Part shown: piece by piece, positions 25,298 to 33,800 of the stretch | Layout: each line of letters opens with the position of its first letter | Position numbering within the stretch: the first letter of the stretch is position 1 | NCBI GenBank assembly: GCA_943842505.1 | Contig: CALTDI010000013.1 | Coordinates: forward strand, 1 to 49,749 | From: an uncultured Pseudomonadales bacterium | GTDB lineage: Bacteria > Pseudomonadota > Gammaproteobacteria > Pseudomonadales > Pseudohongiellaceae | Length of the DNA stretch: 49,749 nucleotides | Direction: 5' to 3' | The notes under the pieces: generated by a model | The model's database searches: none | The model's input: the letters and a program-made list of their open reading frames with translations, nothing else | What the model was told of the DNA's origin: nothing | Made by a program: the position numbers and the translations under genes

Positions 25298-26626
25298 ATG
25301 ATATTTACTCTTCGATTAAAAACCATCGCGACAATGGCAGCTTTTGTGGCGGCCAACACCGTTCTTGCACAGGAAGCGCCAAACTATTCACGAGATGTGG
25401 CGCCGATACTGCAGGCTAAATGTGCTTCCTGCCATAACCCGGAAGGTATTGGCCCCATGCCTCTGCTTACCTATGAGCAGGTGCGCCCTTTCGCCCTGCT
25501 TATCAAGGATAGAACCAGTAAGCGCATCATGCCGCCGTGGCATCTGGATCCGACGGTGGGTATTCAGGAATTCAAGAACGATATGTCGCTCACCGAAGAG
25601 CAAATAGACACCATTGGCGCCTGGGCAGACGCCGGTGCGCCCGAGGGTGACCGCGCAGATTTACCCGTACCGCTGGAGATTGCTACCGGTGGCGCGTGGC
25701 AGTTAGAAGAACAGATGGGTCCGCCGGATTTAATCATTCGTTCCAAACCCTACGACGTAATTGCCAACGGTCAGGATCAATGGTGGATGCCTGACGTGCC
25801 TTTTGACGGTCTGGATGAGGAGCGTTGGTTGCGTGCCGCAGAATTCAAACCCTCCTATCCGCTGGGCAAGAAAGTGGTGCACCACGGCCATGCCGTGCTG
25901 GTTCCGGAAAATCCGGAAGAAGGCGGCCGCCGTAGCGTAGCTTTGGCACGCTACGGTGTTGGCAAGTCTTGGGAAATCTTTCCCGAGGGTACGGGAATGC
26001 GTGTACCAACCAATGGTCATATTGCCTGGAATCTGCATTACTTTCCCGTGGGCGTTGGGGGCTCGGGTGATGTCGTCGAGGTTGGCCTGTGGTTTTACCC
26101 CGAGGGTGAAAGGCCCGAGTTAGAAACAGCGGGTGAGGCGATGTTTCGTGTCGATGGTCTCAACGGCATGGCCAGAGGCCAGGATATTGTTATTCCACCC
26201 CACGGTTATCAGGTTCTTCAGGGAACTCATGTCCTTGACTCGCCGGCTATCATTCACAGCTATCGACCCCATATGCATATGCGCGGCAGGGTTATGACCA
26301 TGGAAGCGATCTTCCCCGATGGCCGCAAGGAGGTGTTGAGTCAGGTGGACAAGTACAATCATAACTGGCAGATATCCTATATCTATGCGGATGATTCGAA
26401 GCCTATCCTGCCCAAGGGAACGGTGCTGCAGTTCTCCTCGGTATTCGACAATACGGCCAACAATCCGATCAACCCGGATCCGGAGCAGTGGGTGGTGTTC
26501 GGCAGGCGCGGTGTGGATGAGATGAACCATGCCTGGCTTGGCATGACCTATATAAACGAAGAGCAATATGGCAGTGCCATCGCCGAGCGGCGAGCTCGTC
26601 AGGAAACTTTGCGTGTGAGTCAGTAG
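25298..26626 (+). CDS. Cytochrome c fused to copper type II (PHM-like) monooxygenase domain
   Basis: 442 residues. After a Sec signal, CASCH at 42-46 binds haem, with the Met in RIMPPWH (near 78) as likely sixth ligand. The remainder resembles copper type II ascorbate-dependent monooxygenases (peptidylglycine hydroxylase, dopamine hydroxylase). KKVVHHGHAV (195-198) and LHYFP (His247) fit the CuH site. RPHMHMRG (His325, His327) and the Met of DEMNHAW (409) fit the CuM site. All expected ligand types are thus present, suggesting an active C-H hydroxylase, with the fused haem as built-in electron donor in place of ascorbate. It sits 21 bp before a quinoprotein gene. The substrate is unknown. Confidence 0.88.
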   Translation: MIFTLRLKTIATMAAFVAANTVLAQEAPNYSRDVAPILQAKCASCHNPEGIGPMPLLTYEQVRPFALLIKDRTSKRIMPPWHLDPTVGIQEFKNDMSLTEEQIDTIGAWADAGAPEGDRADLPVPLEIATGGAWQLEEQMGPPDLIIRSKPYDVIANGQDQWWMPDVPFDGLDEERWLRAAEFKPSYPLGKKVVHHGHAVLVPENPEEGGRRSVALARYGVGKSWEIFPEGTGMRVPTNGHIAWNLHYFPVGVGGSGDVVEVGLWFYPEGERPELETAGEAMFRVDGLNGMARGQDIVIPPHGYQVLQGTHVLDSPAIIHSYRPHMHMRGRVMTMEAIFPDGRKEVLSQVDKYNHNWQISYIYADDSKPILPKGTVLQFSSVFDNTANNPINPDPEQWVVFGRRGVDEMNHAWLGMTYINEEQYGSAIAERRARQETLRVSQ

Positions 26627-26647
26627 CGTATGAAGAGGCAGTAGATC

Positions 26648-28846
26648 ATGAGAGAACAGTGCTCCAAGATAAAGCTGCTACAGTTGCTGGCGCTTGCCTG
26701 CCTGCTCGCATCAGGGTCGACTCTCGCGCAGGAATTGCAACAAGCCAACTATGAAACGGCCCAGGCAGAGCGGGGCGAATTACTCTACCAACAAAACTGT
26801 GCGGCCTGTCACCTTGCAGACCTGTCGGGTTCTTTCGAGGCGCCTAACCTCGCCGATAATAGTTTTCGTAATAACTGGTCTAATCGGGACATGCAAGAAT
26901 TTCTGGATTTGCTACGACGGACCATGCCTCCGCAGGCTCCCGGTTCACTCAGCGAGTCGCAGTATCAGGATGTCTCTGCTTTTCTGCTGAGTGCCAATGA
27001 TATTCCTGCTGGCAGCACAATGACCTTAACGGCAGCCAATGCAGTGGTGTTTCTCAATAGCGATGTGAGCGCAGTAGCAAGTGGCGTGCAACGCACACCA
27101 GTGCCCGGGCGTGCTGGCACCGTGCCTTCGCCGCACACCCGCAACGCTGTGCCCGAGATCGCCACCGTCTATTCCAGTGACCGAGCGCTGAGCCGCAGTT
27201 ACACAGGCATTAACAATAGCGCCATGGATAAATTCCGCAATGTCAGCAGCAAAGAGCTGGCTAATCCGGCAGCGGCAGACTGGACTTACTGGCGACGCAG
27301 CCCCTCCAGTCAGGGCTATACCCCGCTGGATCAGATCACCACCGAGAATGTAAGTTCACTCAGTCTTGCCTGGGTGTGGGGCATGGAAGCAGGGCGCAGC
27401 CAACCGGCACCACTGGTGCGCGATGGCATCATCTTCATTCCTAACTTCGGTAATGTCGTTCAGGCGCTGGATGGCCGTGATGGTTCGCTGCTATGGGAAT
27501 ACCGCCGTCAGTTCCCGGAAGGAGGCCGCAGCGGAGGCCTGTTGCGCACCCTGGCAATGTGGGAAGACATGATATTTGTTGCGACTACCGATGCGCATCT
27601 GGTGGCACTCGATGCACGCACTGGCGCGGTACGCTGGGACAGCGAGATAGCCGATGAGGCGCTGGGCTATTCCAATACCAGCGGGCCAATCGTTGCCGAT
27701 GGGGTAGTGATAAATGGTATTACCGGCTGTGGTCGTTTCTTCGAACAAAGTTGTTTCATCACCGGTCACGATGCCAGCACCGGCGAGGAATTGTGGAAAA
27801 CCTTTACCATCGCGCAACCAGGTGAAGCGGGAGGCGACACCTGGGGTGATCTGCCACTGGAGTTTCGCGGTGGCGGCGATGTATGGATTACCGGTAGCTG
27901 GGACCCTGAGCAGGGCCTGGTGTTCTTCGGCGTAGCGCAGGCCAAACCCTGGATGGCGGCGAGTCGTGGGCTCACCACCGAGGACAGCGCCCTGTATTCG
28001 AACTCAACCCTGGCCATAGACCCCAAAGACGGACGTATCGTATGGCATCGCCAACACGTGCCCGGCGAATCCCTGGATATGGATGAGGCCTTCGAGCAGG
28101 TGCTGATCGATCTGGTGGACGAGCCCTATCTTTTCACCATCGGCAAGAGCGGTATTCTCTGGAAACTCGACCGCCGCACGGGTGAGTTCATGGGGCTGAG
28201 GGAAACCGTATTCCAGAATGTGTTCTCAGACATCAATCTGGAGACCGGGGAGGTGCGTTATCGTGAGGACATCCGCAATATGCAAGTGGGTGAATGGTTG
28301 AGTGTTTGCCCTTCCACCGCTGGCGGTCATAACTGGCAGTCTACGGGTTATCATCCGCCCACTCGAAATTTGGTCATTCCCCTCAGTCAGTCCTGCATGG
28401 AAATGTCACCACGGGAAGTGACTTTCGAAGTTGGCTCCGGCGGTAATCAGGGAGACAGACGCTGGATGGAGATGCCCAACACTGAAGGACAGTTCGGAAA
28501 ACTCTCCGCTTTCGACGTCGATTCTATGGAAGAGAGCTGGAGCATAGAACAGCGTGCGCCATTTCTTACGGCCGCGCTAACAACGGCGGGTGGGCTGGTG
28601 TTTATCGGCGATTACGACAGGTATGTTCACGCCTATGATGTGGAAACAGGAGAGGAGCTGTGGCGCAGTCGTCTCGCCACCTCGGCACAGGGATTTCCCG
28701 TAAGCTTCGCCATCGACGGTGAGCAGTACATCGCTATTCCCGCCGGTCGCGATGGCGGCAGCCCCTGGCGCATAGGCAGTTTTCTGGCACCGGAGTTGGT
28801 CAGCCCACCGGGTCACAACGCACTCTACGTATTCAAGCTCAACTAA
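26648..28846 (+). CDS. PQQ-dependent alcohol dehydrogenase with N-terminal cytochrome c domain
   Basis: 732 residues. A Sec signal is followed by a cytochrome c domain with CAACH at 51-55 and Met in RRTMPPQAPG. A quinoprotein propeller follows, starting WTYWRRSPSSQGYTPLDQI, with blades such as ALDGRDGSLLWEY, ALDARTGAVRWDS and GHDASTGEELWKT, and SWDPEQGLVFFGVAQAKPW, the block that in relatives reads YDP..L.Y.G.GNP.PW. Most quinohaemoproteins carry their haem domain at the C-terminus, so N-terminal placement is less common. Vicinal cysteines of methanol dehydrogenase are absent; instead TGCGRFFEQSCF offers a wider pair. The gene overlaps the next by one base (TAATG). It probably oxidises an alcohol and feeds the respiratory chain or the neighbouring monooxygenase. 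Confidence 0.93.
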   Translation: MREQCSKIKLLQLLALACLLASGSTLAQELQQANYETAQAERGELLYQQNCAACHLADLSGSFEAPNLADNSFRNNWSNRDMQEFLDLLRRTMPPQAPGSLSESQYQDVSAFLLSANDIPAGSTMTLTAANAVVFLNSDVSAVASGVQRTPVPGRAGTVPSPHTRNAVPEIATVYSSDRALSRSYTGINNSAMDKFRNVSSKELANPAAADWTYWRRSPSSQGYTPLDQITTENVSSLSLAWVWGMEAGRSQPAPLVRDGIIFIPNFGNVVQALDGRDGSLLWEYRRQFPEGGRSGGLLRTLAMWEDMIFVATTDAHLVALDARTGAVRWDSEIADEALGYSNTSGPIVADGVVINGITGCGRFFEQSCFITGHDASTGEELWKTFTIAQPGEAGGDTWGDLPLEFRGGGDVWITGSWDPEQGLVFFGVAQAKPWMAASRGLTTEDSALYSNSTLAIDPKDGRIVWHRQHVPGESLDMDEAFEQVLIDLVDEPYLFTIGKSGILWKLDRRTGEFMGLRETVFQNVFSDINLETGEVRYREDIRNMQVGEWLSVCPSTAGGHNWQSTGYHPPTRNLVIPLSQSCMEMSPREVTFEVGSGGNQGDRRWMEMPNTEGQFGKLSAFDVDSMEESWSIEQRAPFLTAALTTAGGLVFIGDYDRYVHAYDVETGEELWRSRLATSAQGFPVSFAIDGEQYIAIPAGRDGGSPWRIGSFLAPELVSPPGHNALYVFKLN

Positions 28847-30636
28847 TGCATCTTCGCTGCTGGCTCAAGCTCAACCGAGAGTGCCTGGCGGCACTTATTT
28901 TCTGCCTGACTGCCCAGGCTCAAGCCGACACTATCCCTGCTGAAAAGGGCGACATTGTCATCACGCCGTTAGTCCACTCAAGCGTACAGCTGCAATATCA
29001 AGGCATGGTTATTCAGGTAGACCCCTGGAGCGCCATAAGCATGAGTAACTACCAGATAGCCGACCTGATATTGGTGACTGACAATCCCGGCCATCACCTC
29101 GACACAGCCGCCATCGATGCGCTCAGCGACGAAGATACAGTTCTCATAGCGCCTGCAAACAGCGCCGGCCAACTATCCGATGCCGTGATTATGGGCAGCG
29201 GCGATAGCCGGCGAGTATCAGGGATCGAAGCAGAAGTATTGGTGGAGGTAATCGATGCCTATGACTTGACTCCGGGCGCGCCAGCGCACCCCAAGGGTGA
29301 TGCTAATGGCTATGTGTTAACCGTCGGCGGCAAGCGTCTGCTGTTTGCGGGAGTGACAGAATGCGTAGACGAGCTGAAGACACTGGGCAACATCGATGTG
29401 GCATTTATGCCACTGAACATTCCACCGGCACGAATGACGCCGGCAGACTCGGCGGCATGCACAAGACAGATCGACCCAGACATCGTCTATACCTATCACT
29501 ATGATCAGAGTTATGCGCGCAGGGTAAATGACCCGGAATATGCGGGAAGCTCTTTACCCGGTGGCCTAAGCGTGGATGAAACTCTGAATGCTTTCTCGAA
29601 TGCGCTAGAGGGCAGCGGAATCGAATACCGCCAGAGCAACTGGTACCCGCCTCGATTCGAGCTCGACAGCAACTGGCCCAGGCTGCCCCTAGGACAGCGC
29701 TGGCTCACCGGCGGCCTGGGCGGCATGTGTATCGGCCGCAATGATGAGGTGTTCCTGCTTAACAGACAGAACGTAGTAGAGGATGACCTGGACGCGGCCT
29801 TGCTGGCGCCACCCATTGTGCAGCTTGATACTGAGGGAAATACCGCAAAAGGCTGGGGGGATGCGAGTCTCATAGGCGGCAGGTTGCACGACTGTCATGC
29901 CAATGCCGATGGATCACTGTGGTTGGTACCTGCGGCAACGGGGCACATACAATTGTGGTCAGCTAATGAAGAGCTACTAATGCAGATTGGCGAGGCCAAT
30001 GTCTTCGACTCCAGTGACGAGAGCCGTAATGGTCAGCCGAGGAATTCTGACAGGGCGCAGTTTTTTCTTCCGGCTGCCGTAGATGTAGACGAGAGCACGG
30101 GAGAGATTTTCGTGGCCGATGGCGAACTGCCCGGCGGCAACAGCCGTATCGCCGTTTTCGATTCCTCCGGGGCATTTCTGCGTCAATGGAGGCTACAGCG
30201 AGAGGGGGATGATCAACGCATCGAATTGCCCCACTGTCTGCGCGTATCCAACGACGGCCTGGTTTACGTCTGTGATCGCCGTGCCGACCGCATTCAGGTC
30301 TTCGACAGACAAGGGAACCTGCAGAGGAATATCTCACTGCCGTTCTCAGCGGTTTCACAGACCAGCGGACGGGTGAGTGGTATCAGGGGCAATGCAGTAG
30401 TGCTGGCCTTCTCCCCCGATCCGCTGCAAAAACTTCTGTATGTACTTAATCAAAATACCGTCGCGATTGAAGTCCTTGAGAGATCGAGTGGGAGTTGGCT
30501 CACTCGCTTCGGCGAAGGGCCCGGGAGATATCCTGGTCAATTTGAACTTCCCCATGGCATAGCAGTAGATAGCAAGGGCAATGTCTACGTGGCGGAGCAG
30601 GAAGGTAGGCGTGTGCAACGATTCTTGCCGCGATAA
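28846..30636 (+). CDS. Fusion of degenerate metallo-beta-lactamase domain and NHL propeller
   Basis: 596 residues. The ATG shares its A with the upstream stop TAA. A signal peptide (AALIFCLTAQAQA) is followed by a UlaG-like beta-lactamase superfamily domain (about 35-265): SSVQLQYQGMVIQVDPWS, LVTDNPGHHLD at 76-86, HPKGDANGYVLTVGGKRLLFAGVTE near 148-172, and YTYHYD. The canonical THxHxDH is replaced by TDNPGHH and GDTE by GVTE, so metal ligands are largely lost and hydrolase activity is doubtful. Residues about 275-596 form an NHL beta-propeller (LPHCLRVSNDGLVYVCDRRADRIQVFD; FELPHGIAVDSKGNVYVAEQ) like the protein at 13006-14118. It is the last gene of the operon; a binding or lyase role is possible. 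Confidence 0.88.
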   Translation: MHLRCWLKLNRECLAALIFCLTAQAQADTIPAEKGDIVITPLVHSSVQLQYQGMVIQVDPWSAISMSNYQIADLILVTDNPGHHLDTAAIDALSDEDTVLIAPANSAGQLSDAVIMGSGDSRRVSGIEAEVLVEVIDAYDLTPGAPAHPKGDANGYVLTVGGKRLLFAGVTECVDELKTLGNIDVAFMPLNIPPARMTPADSAACTRQIDPDIVYTYHYDQSYARRVNDPEYAGSSLPGGLSVDETLNAFSNALEGSGIEYRQSNWYPPRFELDSNWPRLPLGQRWLTGGLGGMCIGRNDEVFLLNRQNVVEDDLDAALLAPPIVQLDTEGNTAKGWGDASLIGGRLHDCHANADGSLWLVPAATGHIQLWSANEELLMQIGEANVFDSSDESRNGQPRNSDRAQFFLPAAVDVDESTGEIFVADGELPGGNSRIAVFDSSGAFLRQWRLQREGDDQRIELPHCLRVSNDGLVYVCDRRADRIQVFDRQGNLQRNISLPFSAVSQTSGRVSGIRGNAVVLAFSPDPLQKLLYVLNQNTVAIEVLERSSGSWLTRFGEGPGRYPGQFELPHGIAVDSKGNVYVAEQEGRRVQRFLPR

Positions 30637-30885
30637 ATACGGCCGCCTGTTTCCGTCTTAGAATGTCCAATAGAAAAATAGGAAAATAGAACGCTCATCG
30701 ATAACGTAATAACTCGCTTGGTGCCTCTCTCATTTGTTCACTTTCTCACAGAATAAACGCTGGACGCAGCGATGCATTCACGGCGATGGTGCACTCAGAC
30801 CATGCTGTGATTATTTTGCAATGCGCCGAACAAGGCTGATATAAAGAGTAGGTTTATTTAGCGCAAACAGAAGAGATTACGAGAA

Positions 30886-33789
30886 ATGGTATATAGCGAT
30901 GACAGTACTCTTGCCACACGCCTGAGAAAGGAGTTGCAGGGCGAGGTGCTGTTCGATGATTTTAGCCGCGGACGTTACAGTACCGATGCATCCATTTATC
31001 AGATACAGCCTATTGGGGTTACGGTTCCGAAAACCGAGCAGGATGTACAGATTGCCCTACAGATAGCCGTGGATGAAGGTATTCCGGTGCTGCCCAGAGG
31101 CGCTGGCACCTCACAAACCGGTCAGGCAATCGGTGAGGCGCTGGTCATGGATACCACCAAGTATCTCAATGGGCTTCTGGAGTTTGATGCCGAGGCCCGC
31201 ACCGCCTGTGTGCAACCGGGCATGGTGTTGGATCATCTTAACCGTTTCCTTAAACCCCACGGCCTGTTCTACCCGGTAGATGTCTCCACAGCCAATCGTG
31301 CAACGCTGGGGGGAATGACCGGTAATAATAGCTGCGGTTCTCGATCTATTCGCTACGGCAATATGGTGCACAATGTACAGGCTATCGATGGCCTGTTGGC
31401 GGATGGCAGCCAGGTGCATTTTAAGACGCTGCATGAACGCAAACTCGCAGATGGCGATGCGGCGCAGATTGAATTATTCACAAAGATGCTGGCTCTTGGC
31501 GACAGGGAAGCGCAGGAGATAGCGCAGCGTTTTCCCGACCTACTGCGTCGTGTCGGTGGCTACAATATCGACGTGCTCACACAGCAAGACCCGAATATGT
31601 CTCATCTGCTTGTGGGGTCCGAGGGCACGCTGGCATTCTTCCAGCGTATTCACCTGAAACTGCAGCCACTGCCGGTGCACAAGACGCTAGGCGTGTGCCA
31701 CTTCCCGTCCTTCTATGAAGCTATGGAGGCAACACAGCATATTGTCGAACTGAATCCCAGCGCGGTTGAACTGGTTGATCGCACCATGATCGATCTGGCC
31801 AGAGATATTCCAATATTCGCGGCGACAGTCGATCGCTTTGTGCAGGGCGAGCCTCAGGCTCTCTTGCTAGTCGAATTTTCCGGCGAGGAGCAGGCGACGC
31901 AGCTGAGTAGCCTGTCGCAGTTGGTCGAGTTAGTGGAATCCCTGGGGGCGGAGAACTCAGTTGTCGAGGCTACGGACAATGAGTTCCAACAGGCGATATG
32001 GGAAGTGCGCAAATCCGGTCTCAATATTATGATGTCGATGAAGGGCGACGGAAAACCGGTTTCCTTCATCGAAGACTGTGCGGTGGATCTAAAAGACCTC
32101 GCGGAATATACGCGTAGAGTAAGTGACATATTCCATAAACATGGAACAACTGGCACCTTCTATGCCCATGCCTCGGTAGGTTGCCTGCACGTTCGCCCCA
32201 TTCTTAATATGAAAGAAGAGAGCGGCGCTCAGAAAATGCGGGCGATAGTAGAGGAGACTCTGGAGATTGTGCGTGAATACAAGGGGTCTCATTCCGGTGA
32301 GCACGGCGATGGTCTGTCCAGATCTGAATTTCACCTGCCCATGTTCGGCCAGCGCATGGTGGATAATTTCGAGGAGGTGAAAGACAGCTTCGACCCGGCG
32401 GGCACATTCAACCCCGGCAAGATTGTACGTCCGCCAAAAATGGATGACAAGAGCCTGTTTCGTTTTGCCCCAGGCTATTCGAATGCGCCCATCGCCACCA
32501 CCATGGACTGGTCGGACTTTGGAAGCTTCAATCAGGCGCTAGAGATGTGTAATAACAACGGCGCCTGTCGAAAGTCCGATGTAGCCGTCATGTGCCCGTC
32601 TTATAGAGTCAGTGGCGATGAGCAGCATCTCACTCGGGGCCGCGCGAATACGCTGCGGCTCGCGGTCAGCGGTCAGCTGGGGCCGGAGGCGCTCTCATCC
32701 AACGCCATGTTCGACACCATGAGTCTGTGTGTCTCCTGCAAGGGCTGTAAGCGTGAATGCCCGACCGGCATCGACATGGCGAAGATGAAGATTGAATTCC
32801 TGCACCAGTATTACAAGAAGAATAGAGTGCCCTTGAAGGACCGGTTAATCGCCTATCTGCCACGCTATGCACATCGCATGAGCAACCTGTCCTTCCTGTT
32901 AAACCTGCGCGATCAGATTCCCGGCATGAAGAGTCTGTCGGAACTTGTGCTGGGCTTTAGTGCCCGGCGCAATCTGCCGAAATGGCGAGGTGATCAGTTT
33001 CGAGCGGAAATCGAAGTGCCTCCTCAGGCGGAGATTTCGACCGCAGGCAAAGACGTGGTGTTGCTGGTGGACACCTTCAATACCTGTTTCGAGCCTGAAA
33101 ATGCAAGAGCGGCATTGGCGGTATTAACCGCGGCGGGCTATTCGGTGCACGCGGCCAAGCCCGCCGATAAGGGTCGACCCCTGTGCTGTGGTCGAACCTT
33201 CCTCAGCAGCGGGATGGTGGATCAGGCGCGAGAGGAGGCAAATCGAATGATAACTAGCCTCAAACCTTTTGTAGAGAAGGGCATACCCATAGTCGGGCTC
33301 GAGCCTTCCTGCTTGCTCACTTTGCGCGATGAGTTTCCCTCACTTATTCCTGGTGATGCAACCGATGCTCTTTCGCAACAGGCTTTTCTCTTCGAAGAAT
33401 TCCTGGCAGCGGAAGCGGCGAAGGGTGCCTTACAGCTCAAACTAAAAGCGGTGCCGGCAAAACGCGCGCTGCTGCATGGGCACTGCCATCAGAAGGCATT
33501 CGCTGTTATGTCGTCGGTTCAACAAGTGCTGACCATGGTGCCGGAGCTGGTCGTGGAGACAGTAGAGTCTAGTTGCTGCGGCATGGCCGGTTCGTTCGGC
33601 TACGATGCCGAGCATTACGATACATCAATGGCGATGGGGGAGCTAAGTCTGTTGCCAGCGGTAAGAGAAGCCGATGCCGATTGTCTGATCGTTGCCGATG
33701 GCACAAGTTGCAGGCACCAGATTAAGGACGGGGCGAGCCGCGAAGCGATTCATGTAGCGCGGGTTCTGGAGATGGCTCTGGCAGAATAA
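30886..33789 (+). CDS. FAD-linked and Fe-S D-2-hydroxyacid dehydrogenase (GlcD/GlcF-type fusion, YdiJ-like)
   Basis: 967 residues. The N-terminal half is a PCMH-type FAD domain (PVLPRGAGTSQTGQAIGEALVMD; STANRATLGGMTGNNSCGSRSIRYG) with the FAD-oxidase C-terminal domain ending in GEHGDGLSRSEF and FNPGKIV. Next come two Fe-S segments: CRKSDVAVMCPSYRVS (about 560) and the canonical CVSCKGCKRECPTG (about 615). Two CCG domains follow, CCGRTFLSSG and SSCCGMAGSFGYDAEHY. The family oxidises D-lactate, D-2-hydroxyglutarate or glycolate-like acids at the membrane. It is cytoplasmic-facing with no signal. It converges on a GntP permease with only 12 bp between, and an aminotransferase for glyoxylate-type acceptors is nearby, so a hydroxyacid catabolic role fits. 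Confidence 0.94.
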   Translation: MVYSDDSTLATRLRKELQGEVLFDDFSRGRYSTDASIYQIQPIGVTVPKTEQDVQIALQIAVDEGIPVLPRGAGTSQTGQAIGEALVMDTTKYLNGLLEFDAEARTACVQPGMVLDHLNRFLKPHGLFYPVDVSTANRATLGGMTGNNSCGSRSIRYGNMVHNVQAIDGLLADGSQVHFKTLHERKLADGDAAQIELFTKMLALGDREAQEIAQRFPDLLRRVGGYNIDVLTQQDPNMSHLLVGSEGTLAFFQRIHLKLQPLPVHKTLGVCHFPSFYEAMEATQHIVELNPSAVELVDRTMIDLARDIPIFAATVDRFVQGEPQALLLVEFSGEEQATQLSSLSQLVELVESLGAENSVVEATDNEFQQAIWEVRKSGLNIMMSMKGDGKPVSFIEDCAVDLKDLAEYTRRVSDIFHKHGTTGTFYAHASVGCLHVRPILNMKEESGAQKMRAIVEETLEIVREYKGSHSGEHGDGLSRSEFHLPMFGQRMVDNFEEVKDSFDPAGTFNPGKIVRPPKMDDKSLFRFAPGYSNAPIATTMDWSDFGSFNQALEMCNNNGACRKSDVAVMCPSYRVSGDEQHLTRGRANTLRLAVSGQLGPEALSSNAMFDTMSLCVSCKGCKRECPTGIDMAKMKIEFLHQYYKKNRVPLKDRLIAYLPRYAHRMSNLSFLLNLRDQIPGMKSLSELVLGFSARRNLPKWRGDQFRAEIEVPPQAEISTAGKDVVLLVDTFNTCFEPENARAALAVLTAAGYSVHAAKPADKGRPLCCGRTFLSSGMVDQAREEANRMITSLKPFVEKGIPIVGLEPSCLLTLRDEFPSLIPGDATDALSQQAFLFEEFLAAEAAKGALQLKLKAVPAKRALLHGHCHQKAFAVMSSVQQVLTMVPELVVETVESSCCGMAGSFGYDAEHYDTSMAMGELSLLPAVREADADCLIVADGTSCRHQIKDGASREAIHVARVLEMALAE

Positions 33790-33800
33790 CTCTTGCAGGC

